Positions 48,301 through 60,422 of a stretch of 64,000 bases of DNA are shown piece by piece. Under the pieces are notes generated by a model that was not told the origin of the DNA, searched no databases, and was given only the letters and a program-made list of their open reading frames with translations. The stretch spans positions 85,684,867-85,748,866 of the forward strand of contig NC_079136.1 in the NCBI RefSeq assembly GCF_945859705.1, in the 5' to 3' direction. The translations under genes were made by a program, and so were the position numbers. Positions within the stretch are counted from its first letter, which is position 1; the number at the start of each line of letters is the position of its first letter. This stretch comes from Episyrphus balteatus (lineage: Eukaryota > Arthropoda > Insecta > Diptera > Syrphidae).

Positions 48301-49389
48301 AGGGGCTTTTGTTGAAAAAGAAATAATCAAACAACAGTTCGAGAAAATTGTTTTTTTTTTTTTTTTGTTATTTTGCTCTGAAAAACCCTGTTTTTTGCAT
48401 TCAAAGTATAATATCTTTCGTTCTAACTTCAACTTTGGAAACTTTTATGCTTTTTTCAAAACTACAAGAACAGGGTATTTTTTTAAAATAACAAACCAGT
48501 GCGATGTTATACAAATATTTTTCGGGGTGTTGCTCGCAGATGAAAGTAAGAAATTGAGTTTTTATGAAACTTTAAACTGTAAATTAATTTTTAGGAAATT
48601 TTCGGAATTTCACAAGAACTGCATTTAATCGAAAACCGTAATAATTTGGGATGAGCAAGTTACGGAATTCTGGGAGCCCTTACATAGTCTTATCAGCATA
48701 TTTCGTTTGATCCATTACTTTTGGGGCATCCTGATAAATCGCAGGACATGCATGTTTAATTTAAGAAAAAAACATATTATCATAAAAATCTTAAATTAAG
48801 ATGATTTCCGCTTAATTTAAGACGGAAGTCATCTTGGTAAAAAAACATGCTGAAATCCGCTTAATTGTAAGTGGTCTTTTTCTTTTTGTATGAATTCTGT
48901 TTGAATTCAACCGACACAATTTGTTTAAACATAATTCACTTACCTCATAAGTTGATGTTATATTCAGATCATGAAAAACTGGAAGGAAAAATTTTCCCAT
49001 TATAATTCCCATAAGAACAACTCCAGAAGCAACATAGAGATATTGTATTCCATATGAATAGACTTCCGTCGGTAATCCAAGCAAAGTTATCCCAGATATG
49101 AAACTTTATTATTTTTAATAACACATCCAACGAAAAACAAATTATAAATTATTATGCATTTCCATATCAATTCACTCTCACTTATTTACCTTGCCACAAG
49201 TGATAACGCGATCGGCAGGACTAACATATTCCTACCACCCATTAGATAATCGGATTCGGATAGAGACTTCTTTAGAAAACCGAAATATATTCCAATGAAT
49301 ATACAAAGGACGAACATCGAAATGAATACAACATAATCCGGCCATGCAAATTTTTGCAGATCCTTAAGCATCTCATCGATGTCAGACAT
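42358..49389 (-). CDS. SLC5 sodium-coupled monocarboxylate/multivitamin transporter
   Basis: Sodium-driven plasma-membrane symporter of the SLC5 family, SMCT/SMVT branch (lactate, short-chain fatty acids, biotin or pantothenate in relatives; substrate here unknown). Eleven exons, all GT-AG with consistent phases: 49190-49389, 48944-49103, 44671-44736, 44519-44570, 44356-44423, 44120-44274, 43404-43653, 42959-43339, 42715-42893, 42474-42657, 42358-42408; 581 residues, normal length. The start is the ATG at 49389 (MSDIDEML). Signatures: YLMGGRNM, FISGITLLGLPTEVYSYG, NITSTYE|YLESRF across intron 2, GGIKAVVWTDVVQTISM, NAVSQNMIQRYLA, AGVFSAALSSLSTCLNSMSA, EAITNGPLFGIFSIG. Intron 2 is 4.2 kb because of nested transposons. 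From memory CG6723 is the Drosophila counterpart. Confidence 0.94.
45315..45382. repeat. Perfect 32-bp hairpin with 4-base loop
   Basis: Stem 45315-45346 and 45351-45382 pair without a mismatch around TATT; the core reads CAACCAGAAACATGTCTATA / TATAGACATGTTTCTGGTTG. In SLC5 intron 2. Perfect identity implies a recent origin, selection for pairing, or an assembly artefact. Confidence 0.9.
45456..45536. mobile_element. MITE family C, degenerate copy
   Basis: AAGGCTTGACAACACCGG at the left and TTTCCAAGCCTT at the right match the ends of the 25524-25687 element, with CGTACCGCTACTGCATAC inside. Half the length of the intact copy. Confidence 0.6.
46025..46163. mobile_element. Palindromic MITE (139 bp) in SLC5 intron 2
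   Basis: TAGCTGCGTTCCTTTGAAAA pairs with TTTTCAAAGGAACGCAGTTA; pairing continues through ATATTAATCTACTTTTTAGTAC to the centre, with few mismatches. Confidence 0.85.
46622..48733. mobile_element. Long-armed foldback element interrupted by a Harbinger-like insertion
   Basis: Outer ends CAGGATGTCCGAAAAGTAAT and ATTACTTTTGGGGCATCCTG are inverted repeats, and pairing continues for about 140 bp (GGATCAAACGAAATATGC / GCATATTTCGTTTGATCC; TACGGTTTTCGATTAAATGC / GCATTTAATCGAAAACCGTA). The inner part 48073-48583 is itself a long palindrome centred near 48340, which is why both strands open near-identical frames. A separate element at 46815-48004 sits between the left outer arm and the palindrome. Confidence 0.85.
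46815..48004. mobile_element. PIF/Harbinger-like non-autonomous element (1190 bp)
   Basis: Inverted termini CACTGGTCTGCAA / TTGCAGACCAGTG, each flanked by TAA (46812-46814 and 48005-48007), a 3-bp duplication typical of Harbinger elements. No transposase is readable. Relatives: the fragment at 31516 and, by internal motifs (ACTTCGGATTCGG..TCAGC), the cluster at 20625-21115. Confidence 0.7.
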
Positions 49390-50820
49390 ATTTGTTAAGT
49401 TTCGCGAAGCGTGCAAATCGTTTCCGGATATGGGCGAATTGAAGGGAACCGAAACCGATTGTCTGATGAACGTAATCCCTCCAAGCGATTGCTATTACTA
49501 CTAAATTCAAATCGTGCCTTCAAGCTCTCGTTGGATATAATATTGTCAATTCTAGTTACAATTTCCATTCAAACTATAAATATGGAGCTAAAATTTGTAT
49601 CATTTAGAATTTTTGTTAGGTCGGTTAGAGGTACACGGCGGCGTTTGATATGTTTTATATAGTAGTTGCATTAATGTCTAAAAATAATTTCGTAACAGGC
49701 ACAGAGATTCTTGATGGTCACCACATCGCAGACAAAGCTAAAATGTATGTTAGTTGAATTTGTGGGAAACAATTACGGACAAGAGTGTATCTATATTTGT
49801 GTTTGAATCGCAGATTGTCAGAGGGAATCATCATAATATCGTCTAGATTGAATTTAAATTGCATTATCTTCTATTAGGGTAGGGGGTCGCCAAAAGCTAC
49901 TACTGCCGCCACCTACAGTTCGATGAAAGAAAACAAACAGTTCACTTTATATGTCATACCATAATAAAGCTTAAGGCCAATATAAGTTTTCATCTCTGTC
50001 TCTCTCTTAAATATAAATTGAATTAAAAAATTGACCGAGAACTTAAATTTATTCAAGAGCATGGTGTTCTTTGCTTACCCTTTAGCTACTCAAATACTAA
50101 AAGTCAGATTCCTTTAAAAAATGTAAAGGTGTTTAGTACTAAAAACCATATTTTTTGATTGAACAGTATCAAATTTTCTTTCGGTACAAAAATTAAATCT
50201 GATCGAAAATTAACTCTATATTTCCAAAACGAGCAATAAAAAATTACTTCAGGTGATTGACAGAAGAGTCACATCGCTAAGCTACTGACTTAAAATCAAT
50301 ATTTTACAACAATTTAACTCATGATGTTACTTAACTTAGAATTAATTAGGTTAGGTAAGAAATTTTCTTTGAAGAATAGAAAAAAACCCCACCAAAACAG
50401 GTTATATAGCGCAAAGATTTTTACAACAAGTGTTGATAGATTTGTAATTTCATAATAAAATAAAACGTTACATTTCGAAAAAGTACCATTGGATAAAAGT
50501 TCTGACAAAAACTGCCTTAACAGAAAAAGGTGTTTATATTCCGATCAGCACAAAATGATGGAAAGATAAACTTCTCACACTGATTTTTGCATGAACTGCT
50601 ATTTGAGGATCACATTGTTCTGGGTGCTATAGTTAAATGTAATTTATCACTGCTACTAAAACCTGAACATATTCATCTTTGCCTGCCACAGTAAAAACAT
50701 GTCTCGGTGACTTCGGTGGCGGTAGCAAATATTATGGTACATCATCAGCTTTTGTAGTTGCTAAACACATTTATCTTAAGTTGAGAAAATTTTTCTTGAC
50801 AAATGAATCGTTGACAACAT
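49390..50820. other. Upstream flank of the SLC5 gene
   Basis: Presumed promoter and 5' UTR of the minus-strand SLC5 gene. No TATA box is convincing. No other gene seen. Confidence 0.35.
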
Positions 50821-50824
50821 TTTT

Positions 50825-51095
50825 GACTGTTAAATACATGACTTTTTACCAGTTTTAAATTATTTTAGCAGTAATCTTGACACGCCTTTTGTTATACATC
50901 TATAAAAAGGTAAGGAATTACTATCAAATTCATCAAAATTGAACTCAGGGTTCAAAATTTATAGCCAGATTTCTCGCGGTAGCAGCATTTGTAACTGTTG
51001 AATATATGACATTTTACCTGTTTTAAATTATTTTGGGAGCCATATCATGACTTGCAAGCCTTTAAGTTATACATCTATAAAAAGGTAAATATCTA
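50825..51095. repeat. Diverged direct repeat (unit about 184 bp)
   Basis: GACTGTTAAATACATGACTTTTTACC…TTTTAAATTATTTT…TATACATCTATAAAAAGGTAA near 50825-50915 recurs in diverged form at about 51000-51090. Two copies only. Confidence 0.6.
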
Positions 51096-53759
51096 CTCTA
51101 TCTACTGCTATTTTATTCATTAATATCAAATCAGAAGCAGTGTTCAAAAGCTATAGCTAGATAAAAAAAAAAGTTTTACCAAACAAAGTTCGTTTATTTC
51201 AGAAAAGACATAAGTCCAGAGACTTTAAAGGCTTAAAAACATGCTAAGACTAAAAAAAATGTATATTATAAAGTTTTTTAAATGCATCTAAGGCTAGATT
51301 ATAACTCCGCATATACTCTCTATAATTTAAGTGTTGTGGAATTTTAACATAAAACAGTCTTTTGTTGCTCCTGAAAAGTTAATGCTCATTTACTTATGTT
51401 GTTTCTGAAATAAACGATTCAAATATGAGAAACTGCAAAAATAATTCAAAAATGAAGTATTCCTTTTTATCATTTAAGTGAATCCTATCACTTATATTTA
51501 CATTTGGCCTATGCTAGTTACATAGGTATATAAAAAAAAATCCACTCAATCGGTACAAAATATATTTTTTTGGAAACTCCGTTTCTTAAAAAACATCATT
51601 TAGGTGAGACATAACTCCACACATTCTTTTTGTGGACTAATGTACCATTAAAGTAGTATTTAATGTAAGTTCATAAAAATCGAAGAGATAATTAAGTTAT
51701 GTTCTGTGGAGCTATTTCCCTGCGCCAACTTCCATGAAGTGAACGAAAGAATTATCCATCTGGTTGGATTTTAAACCACTATAGTAACATTGTTTCATAG
51801 ATACAAACTGCATTGAAATTTAGTAAATCAAACAATATGCCTCAGGTTCAAGATAATGTAACATTTGAATTAGATAATAGCCCTTGTAATGTTCCTTGGG
51901 CCATAAAGTTAAACTACGAGTACGTTAGACACTATTGCTTATGTCTATGTCATCCCCGTTTATCAGCTAAATTGTCGTAACTTGCAAACATAAAATCTTA
52001 AGTATCTCTGCACCGATGGGTAACCAAGACGAACTCTGTGACTTATTTTCCCACTGTTTAATATATGAAGATTATATCTTTCAATTGATGAAATTTATTT
52101 GCAGTTAGAAAAGTTTATTAAGCGAAAATGAGTAACCGAGATTCATTTATGTTCATTATTTAAATTGATTTCAACTTATAATAGGTAAGGTTTTTTTTCT
52201 AAGTTTTTATTCTTTTTGTAACGCGTTAATGCAATTTAATAAGTAAAACAATCGAAAAACGAAATAACATGTATTGGATTACATATTTTATTATTTTGAT
52301 ATCGATATTTAAGACAAAATGGGTGTTACTTAACACATTGATTTCGTAATATTTTATAACCGATAAAAAACAATTAGTATCTTTATTATTTTATTTTATA
52401 TTTATGCTTTTGTTTTATAACGCTAAAAACAGTTTTCACTTTGCCTATTGATAGCTTTTGTTTTTGAAATAATTTCTTCTAGAAATTTATTCTAACAAAT
52501 TTACCGATCCTTTTGTTTCTACTCGACCAATTTCCGAAAACTAAGAATGATATTACTTTAAGTTTTCTTAGCTAAGCCATCGAGGGAATTTCCCCAATAA
52601 ATTGAGTGATTTCAGTCATTCTATCGTCACAAAATAAACTCATGATCAAGTTCAATGAATTTCACTTTTCAAGTAAAACAAACCACTAACAAACCAAAAA
52701 ATACAATGCAATTCAATGACGGGCATTCCCCATGCAGTACAAAATAGACATGTACATGTGCAATGTGCACATTGTCAAACTAATATAGCAAGTTAAGTAA
52801 TTTCAGAATTCCTAGACGAGCTTTTGTACATAGAATGAAAACAATAACAAAAAAATTCGAATCATTGTATTGTTATGTCGAAATAAGAATTTTCGAATTT
52901 TATTTTATTGGCAATTTTTCAAAAATAAACGTTGTCAATTGACTCGCACTACGTAGCATCGTGGTAAGTCATTCACATTTATAGAATAGGACTAAATGGA
53001 AACAAATATTGATACCCTTATCAAATAGTGCAGGCCAATTAAAACGGTTGGTTGTTGAAAGGGGAGGAGTGGGGGGGGGGGCTAGGTTTGGTATAAAATG
53101 AGTTTCTTATTTTAATCTCACCTTAGAACTTGGCAGATAGTTGTAGGTCCCCTGGTATATTTAAGTGTTTCATTGTTGAAGATTTTGCCGAGGAGCTTAA
53201 AATCAGCTTTGAATAGAAACATTTTGAATAGAAACATCTATACCAGGTTCCACCTTTTTCTTTGACAACATAGACAGCCACTTGTTAAAAAGCATTCATC
53301 ATCTATTGTATACATAAAAATACATAGATGTAGGTGCAATATACATAATTATTTTATGAATGGTTGATGAAATCTAAAATTCGAGAATATTTATTAAAAA
53401 TTTATAGAAATCATCACGATGAAATCTCACGAAATATGGCCGATTGCCAACGGGAAAATCCCGTTGTAAAAATAATTTTTTTTTTGAATATTTTGAGAAC
53501 TCATGGGATTATTAGTTTTAATTTTGAATTTCCCAAATCTCAGAACATAGCCTATTCATAAAATTGATAAGGTGTACTGCATTTATTTGTTTTATGGGCT
53601 TAAAATGTTTGTAGATCGTAAAACAAAAAATTAATTAAAAAAAAAAATTATTGTAATGATAACAACAATTTTGTTTACTTATCACTGAGCATTCAAATTT
53701 TCATTGTTGTTAATGATCTTGGCATTTTACTTCTGATACAAATAGGAACTTAACCTTGG
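51096..53759. other. Gene-poor AT-rich region
   Basis: No coding exon or repeat recognised. One unusual base composition feature: a G-run at 53061-53081 (GGGGAGGAGTG then eleven or so G). Confidence 0.4.
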
Positions 53760-53771
53760 AAGAAAAGACTA

Positions 53772-54112
53772 TAAATGGCTATGTGAAGTTGGCACTCCCA
53801 AATGCAAATTTTTTTTCCAAACCTGCCTGGTTCGATTGTCCAAGGTTAGCCCAAGATAGCCCACCCTTAGTTCTAAAGTTATAACGGAATTATTTTTTTT
53901 TTTTCACCTCAAAAATAAAAAAAAGCAATTTTTTTTTATTCAGTGTAAAAAATTGTTGGTTTTGTTGTGTGTTTCGTTTGCTCAAGGTAAGCCCAGGATA
54001 GCCAAACTTTTATTTTCGCTATACTACCCCTAGTTTAAAAATTATAGAAGCGTTATTTTTTATTCACGTAAAAAAAAATAGTACGCATACACCACAGTGA
54101 CCTTTATTTAAT
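53772..54112. repeat. Dispersed repeat family D, copy 1
   Basis: Begins CTATGTGAAGTTGGCACTCC and ends TACGCATACACCACAGTGACC. Internal TTAGCCCAAGATAGCCCA / GTAAGCCCAGGATAGCC motifs are repeated. Matches 60423-60672 over most of its length. Confidence 0.75.
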
Positions 54113-55374
54113 TCAATTATCTTTACAAATGTGAAAGTTATTTACCAATTTATAAACGTTGAGCCGTTTATGAGATGGTCCCACCCAGCCTTAAGTCGAT
54201 TTGTTTTATTTCACCTTAAAAATATTAAAATATTATCTGTTGAATGTGAAGAGAATTTTAAACATTAGGTTTAAAATAAAAAATTCTGTTCTGTGAGCTT
54301 GTTTTACAGAAAATCGTTTTGTTTCACTCATCGTTGAGAGATTTTAACGCGGATCAAAAGGAATTCAGCTCCATATTATTTTTAAGCAGATCCAAAGTTT
54401 AAAAAATCGCAGTTCTTACTAAAATTTTTTATTTTACAATTGAAATATTTGCAAAACAATAAAATAGATACCATTTGTGGTTAAGCTACGATAAACAGAA
54501 AATATAATTATCCTTAGAATTGAGAACTATACGTGAACTAATTAATCTAAGTAAGGTAAAAGTTCAAGCAATTTTAAATCCGCTCATGTTTTTTGCTATT
54601 TCTCTCAATAAATAATATTAACCAACAATAAAATACAAAAAAAGCCGGTTTTATTTTTTTTTAAATTTTAGTAATTAATACTAATTCGCACATGAATGGG
54701 GATGCATTATCAGATTCAATTAAATTTATAATTTTGTGTGTAAAAATGCAACTATAAAAGATCAATAATATGAGGAAAAAGCAATTATTAAAACCTGATT
54801 GTCACTGTCTTCAGTTTCCTCACCTATATTAAAAGTAAGTGGGTACAATTGGGATTAATATTCATACACGTGAAGTTATTGTTTTTGTTTATTATTGTTA
54901 ACAATAAACGAAAGCTCAAGATATTTATTCCTTATAAACAAAAACACAATTAAATTTCACGTTCACATAAACGTTTCAGCTTCAAAGAAAACAAAGGATA
55001 AGAAGAGCCCATAGATTAAAGAAGAGTTGAAGGCGAAGGAAGTTTATGAATGTATTTTATATTTATTATTATTTTATTTTGCAGTACTGCATGCGTAACG
55101 TTATTCTTTGTTAACGGTTTGATTTTATTTTTGTGGACCATCTTCTGCTTGATAAGTATAATTTTATATCTTAAATCTCTTTTCATTCAGGTTATAAATC
55201 GCACTTTAATCACGTATAATATGTTTCCAAGTAATTAAACTTAAGTTTAATAAAATAGCATCCTTTTTTCTCCTTTTCATCTTTTCACAGATAGATTTTA
55301 TTCACCAGATATTTTGGTCTTAGCTCCAATCTCCAAATCCTCCCATTTCTCTCAAAAATATCTTCTAAATTGAG

Positions 55375-56021
55375 AAAGGAGAATGGGCAAGTTTGTATGG
55401 AACGTGGACGTTACGCGGCCAGGAATGAATTTGTTATTTTTTGATGTAATTAAGGTTTATATATATTGTGCAAATGTTTTATCCTTGTGACGTGCTTCAA
55501 AAACGGATAAAATGCATTTTTCCATTTAACACTTTATAAAGATTGTCTCAATTTTATAACTCAATTGTGTATTTTAAGTGCAAAATATGATTCTCTGTCA
55601 TTTTCCCTGAGTCTGAAGACCTTTATCTTGAATATCCAACCACTCGAACCCAAACTATGAGCATTTTAAAACAACAATTTCAAGCCTATTTTTAGAGTTT
55701 CGTTGTTCAATTTGTTGTTAGTTTGAGTTGTTTGAAAACTTTCGACAAAATTTTAAAGTGGTTGTCTTCAAAATCTTATATTATGAGTTCTATTGATCGG
55801 ATTTTCAAGATTAATGTTTTCAGGCTCAGGGAAAATGACAGAGCATCGTTGTCCTTTATACATTGAACAATGCACTAACAATACTAATACTGCATTATCT
55901 TGCATTCTTAACACAATACAGCGAAACGTCTATAGTAAAAGTTTTTCCTGGGCTATAATTCTTTCATTTGATACCAATTTCATTAATGGCCGCTCAACGT
56001 CCAAAATGCCCATTCTCCTTT
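55375..56021. mobile_element. MITE family B, copy 2 (647 bp)
   Basis: Same AAAGGAGAATGGGCA inverted termini and interior as 24653-25324, in the same orientation, with small indels. Confidence 0.85.
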
Positions 56022-57800
56022 AAATAGGTTTTCAGAATTCTTTATTTGAATAAAAAATGAATTCACTGTGCAAAAACACCAGGACCTTAGTTATTTAAGG
56101 CTTTTTAGAGAATTAAGTTCCTGAGTGGAAAAACTATTATTTCAGAATAATAAAAAAAATCCCCTAATTTTCGCAGATTTTTATTTTGAGGCTAGATGGC
56201 ACGGAGATGGTGCTCCACGAGCATTAATATCTCTTTTAGAAAACGGCTCTAACGAATTTCATTAAATTTGCTATAAATATTGCTATTAGTAATATTAACG
56301 AAGCATAACGTTTAAATGTTTTCTCAAAAAATACGGATAATGGAAAATGGAATATAGTATTAACATTTTTTTTAAATCGCTGGGGTCGGCTCTTCCTCAA
56401 CTTCGTAAATGAGTTATTGCAATTTGCCGAAAATGGCTCTAAAGAATTTGATTGAATTTGCTAATGCTGTTAATAATTCTAGCTAAAGTGCGTTTTTAGC
56501 GTTTCTGAAAAAAAATCCGGATAAAGGAAATATAATATTTCCATTTTTTTTTTAATTAATTCACTGATATCTTCCCGTATATCGTTTATTGCTAAACCAA
56601 TTCTGATTAAAATGTTTGTGTAGACAGTTTGTATAATATATGTAGTAAATGATATACATAGCTAACCTAATTAAAATTTTACATTTTGAATGTTAACTAG
56701 TACGAGTATAAAGGTACTTTGAGCTAGAAGATCAAGTACGAACAATTCTAAAATCAAATCTGAATCTTAAACATGTTAGTCTTAAAAACAACCAACTAAA
56801 AATGTGTCACAATAAACAAAAACAGTTTTTTTTCATAACGATAAATTTAAAATCAATAAAAACTTTTGTCAAAAGTATTGAAAAAGGTTAACAACTGAAG
56901 GGTCAACTTTGCAATGGATTCAACGCGTCATTCAGTGAGATACAGCCGGCATCAAAAATTTCATGAAAAAATCGAAGGCTTATTAGAGGCGATTTTCTGT
57001 ATATTTCATACTTAATCGGAACATAATATGTCTCCTTGTCCTTAACAATTTAATAAAATTATAACGGCTAAAAAAAAAGTTCGCTCTTAATGTAATGCTA
57101 AAAGTACCTACGTAAGTGGCTGAAGAACTCAGTTACCTACGTAACTGGTCATAATTAAGTATTTAATTTAATTTTTACATAATTTTTTAATACAATTAAT
57201 TCATTCATTTAATGCAATGCATATTAAAAACACCTTTAGACTTAAAGGAATTCATAAGAAGTAAATGAAAAGAATGTAAGTAAGTAGGTATTTGATTTGC
57301 TCAAATAATTACTTTCCTTCCTCTAGGTTTTGATGTTTACTAGGCTTAACTGAATTATCAGTTAATGGGATCAAAAACAATTTTTGAATCGATAATTAAT
57401 TCATGGAATTTCAAGCTCAACGGCCAGACTAATCGATAAGAAATCATGAAAAAATTGTTTTACAAAGAAAATTTTAATTGAACAATAATTATTTTTTGTT
57501 TAGCCTTGTTTTTTGTCAATCGTCAGTTAGACTATCAGAAGAATAAATGTCAATATAAAAAAAACTTTTATTCTTAGGAATAAACTCTATCTGAGGTTTA
57601 TCTGACTATTAAAAAAATGGCCCTTAATATGAAAAACTTTTTTAAGAAATTAAAGTTTTTCAATTGAATTGATTTCCTATCGATTATTCCACCATTTGTG
57701 CTTGAAATAATATGAAATGTAATTTAAAGTTTTTATTCATGATCAGACTTTTCCCAGCTCTCTACTTGCCAATTACTACACCGTTGGCAATAATTTTGTG
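56022..57800. other. Gene-poor region with two minor repeats
   Basis: About 100 bp at 56105-56205 (AGAATTAAGTTCCTGAGT … CGCAGATTTTTATTT) matches 46401-46500 in SLC5 intron 2. A diverged direct repeat of about 200 bp starts at 56238 and 56438 (GGCTCTAA.GAATTT..TT.AATTTGCT). No gene seen. Confidence 0.5.
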
Positions 57801-57801
57801 T

Positions 57802-57902
57802 TAGGGCCAGTTTGTTGACACTCGATTTATCTTTTAATAAAGGATTACTCTAAGGAAAATCCTTGATTAAAAGATAATCCATTGTGAACAAACCGGCCCT
57901 TA
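57802..57902. mobile_element. Palindromic MITE (101 bp)
   Basis: TAGGGCCAGTTTGTTGACAC pairs with TTGTGAACAAACCGGCCCTTA, continuing through TTATCTTTTAAT / ATTAAAAGATAA. It lies just downstream of the takeout-like gene. Confidence 0.8.
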
Positions 57903-58030
57903 GTGTTTTGTTACAAAGTATAAATGTATTAAGAAATTCAACCTTTTTTAATTAATTTAAAAATTTATTTTTTATTCCATTAACAACTACGCTATAAACC
58001 ACATTCAAACCATATTCCTCACGAATGTTC

Positions 58031-59050
58031 CTAAGAAGCTTCTACAAAAAGCTTATCATACGGTAAATTTTCAAATACATTATTTAAAACATCTTTAAAC
58101 ACTGGTGTAAAAGCTTTTAGTATTGAGTTTTTTACTTCTCCAAAAATATCCTTCCAGTTTTCATTTAAAAATGAGTTTGTAGTATCACCCAATGCCTTAT
58201 CACCATTGTAAAGATTCTCAAAATCAAAATGAACTCGTGTTGTATCTAAACCCACTTTCAGCTTTTTTACATGCATGTAGGTTTCGCTATTTTTGACAAG
58301 TGGTTCTCCAGTTAATTTCAATGAAATTTTTACATTTGCTGCAAAATAAAATTGATTAAAATATATTTTTTCTTCTCTAAAATGTTTGTAAAATTCTACC
58401 CATTGTTATATTGCTTCTTCCGGTGCCACTGATAGGTAAGACTAAAACTTTTCCTTGAATTGTATAGTCACTTAACAAGTACATTAACTTTGATGATATG
58501 GTTATCTCATGAGTTTGTTCAAGATCCTTTCCAAATCCTCTGCAAAAATTCAAAGAAGAAAAAAGAGAACTTTAATGTCTATTTTTGCAATTTTATATGG
58601 AATCTTACTTCACGTGAGTTGCTTTAGCTCCTTTAAAGCCATGCATTCGACTATTTCGAAATCTTAAATCAATATAAACAGGGTTTTCTTTGGGTTGCTT
58701 TATGGCTATTTCAGAAATCTTCAATGGATTCAAATCGGGGATGTTGAGAGGAGCATAACCTTGAGATATTGACATTAATGGATTTTTGTTTTTTGTGTTT
58801 TTTTTTTAAATAAATGCTTACCACCTATTTTTTCATCAAGGAACAAATTAACCACCTTTTTAATGCACTCACTGTCACCATAAGGGCATGGTTTTGGATT
58901 GTTTGCTTTATTGAATAAATATTAATGTTAAAAAAAAATGTTAAAACAAATAAAGAACTTTAAGAAGCAATTCTTACGAAAGTCTCCTGCCACAAAGGAT
59001 ATATAGTTTATAAAGAACAAAATATAAACCGTAGATATGGAACGAATCAT
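58031..59050 (-). CDS. Takeout / juvenile-hormone-binding-protein family, secreted
   Basis: Secreted carrier of small hydrophobic ligands (JHBP/takeout, TULIP fold); ligand unknown. Five exons, GT-AG, phases consistent: 58978-59050, 58822-58905, 58609-58759, 58400-58539, 58031-58338; 251 residues, normal for the family. The N-terminus is a signal peptide (MIRSISTVYILFFINY…SFVAG). Then PKPCPYGDSECI carries the conserved N-terminal Cys pair expected to form a disulphide, followed by LNIPDLNPLKISEI, THEITISSKLMYLLSDY, KGFGKDLE, LTGEPLVKNSETYM, HFDFENLYNGDKALGD and the C-terminal FKDVLNNVFENLPYDKLF, all diagnostic. A TATA-like box is 88 bp upstream. No disruption is seen. Confidence 0.94.
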
Positions 59051-59137
59051 TGTAAAGAAGTATTAACTATTAAGTACCGAGATTGTTTATTTGCGAGCTA
59101 GTGAAGTGTTGTAAATGTAGAAAGATAATGATTGTCT

Positions 59138-59147
59138 TATTTATATA
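59138..59147 (-). promoter_or_regulatory. TATA box of the takeout-family gene
   Basis: TATATAAATA on the minus strand, 88 bp before the ATG at 59050, leaving room for a start site near 59110 and a short leader. Inference from position and sequence. Confidence 0.5.
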
Positions 59148-59778
59148 TTCTTGAAGTTTTTATAACGATATATTTTAAAGGTCAGAATCAGGTAATGTAA
59201 TTGAAGCCAACTAGCTCATGAGCGGAGATTAAATTAAAAGAGTTTAAAGGCGTTTGTTTAATGCATGTATGTTACTTTACGATGCATCGAAACTTAATTT
59301 AATTCTGAAATTATTGTCTTCGTTGACTTTGTCTTATTGAACAAACTTACACACAAAACTATAAACTTAATTCAATTAGGTGTTTGAATCAAAAATGATA
59401 GTTGGATGTTTCAAATCAATTTCATTGAATTTGTATCGTATACACATTTAATGAAGATCAAGTACTCTTGTATCAAGCATCCATTAGATATCGATATGGA
59501 TTTAATTCAGTGGCGTTGCATAGGTTTATGTAGCCCGTGAGCCATGGCACACAGTGTATTGAAAATTTTTAAAAAAGGTGGTAGAGGTATAAATTTTATT
59601 TTGAATGTATGAATGGATTCCAATGATATTGAGTATTTTTTTTTAATTTTCAAGCAATAAACATCATTGTCCCATTAAAAAAACATAAAAATTCTCTGCA
59701 TAAACGGGTGGAGATCAATAGAAGAAATAAGATAATAAATAGACCAGTGCCGAAGCCTTCAAAAACATTAAAAAGTAA

Positions 59779-60281
59779 GAAAAAATCATAAGTAGGATAA
59801 AACCCATTGGAAAAGGAGGTGAATATGATATGTTTTTTTTGTAATTAAAAAGTTAATAACTTTTTATTTACTTGTATTTAGTCAAAACAAGGTTAAAAAT
59901 AAATATTTTAAATCAAATAAATTTCTGTGTATTTGAGACATAATTAGGTAGGTTTTCACCAAATTTCGTAGAAAAAAAAAACAATTTTTGAAAAAGATAA
60001 AAATAAAAAAACCAAAAACTCGGTTTTTTGAAATTTTCACATAAATTTTGAGTTTAGGTAAAAAACATAAGTTGTAGATCTTTTTATTACCTACAATTTT
60101 GCCTTACAACTTTTTTCCATAGGACTTGTAGTTCTGCCGGAAATCGAGATATACCATTTTACCATGAAAAACTCAACCCACCCACTTCCCGAACTCGGCT
60201 CGCCCGTAATTTATTTTTCCTTTCATTTTTATCATATTCACCTCCTTTTCCAATAGGTTTCATCCTACTATGATTTTTTTT
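59779..60281. mobile_element. Foldback element (about 500 bp)
   Basis: Arms: left AAAATCATAAGTAGGATAAA … TTGGAAAAGGAGGTGAATAT; right ATATTCACCTCCTTTTCCAA … CATCCTACTATGATTTT. About 55 bp each. AT-rich centre without coding content. Confidence 0.7.
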
Positions 60282-60422
60282 GTTTTCAAAAATGATCGAC
60301 CCTGGGCTAAAAGGTAAAAACATGAAAAATAAAATACCTACATATACATATGTACGTAGGTATATGCAAATTAATAAACACAGTCATCATCATCAGTTTT
60401 TTGAAACACACACATCTTAAAG

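Noticed and set aside
48118..48628. Paired ORFs of 104 and 134 residues on opposite strands with similar sequence
   Set aside because: The similarity follows from the palindrome in which they lie; there is no independent evidence of coding.
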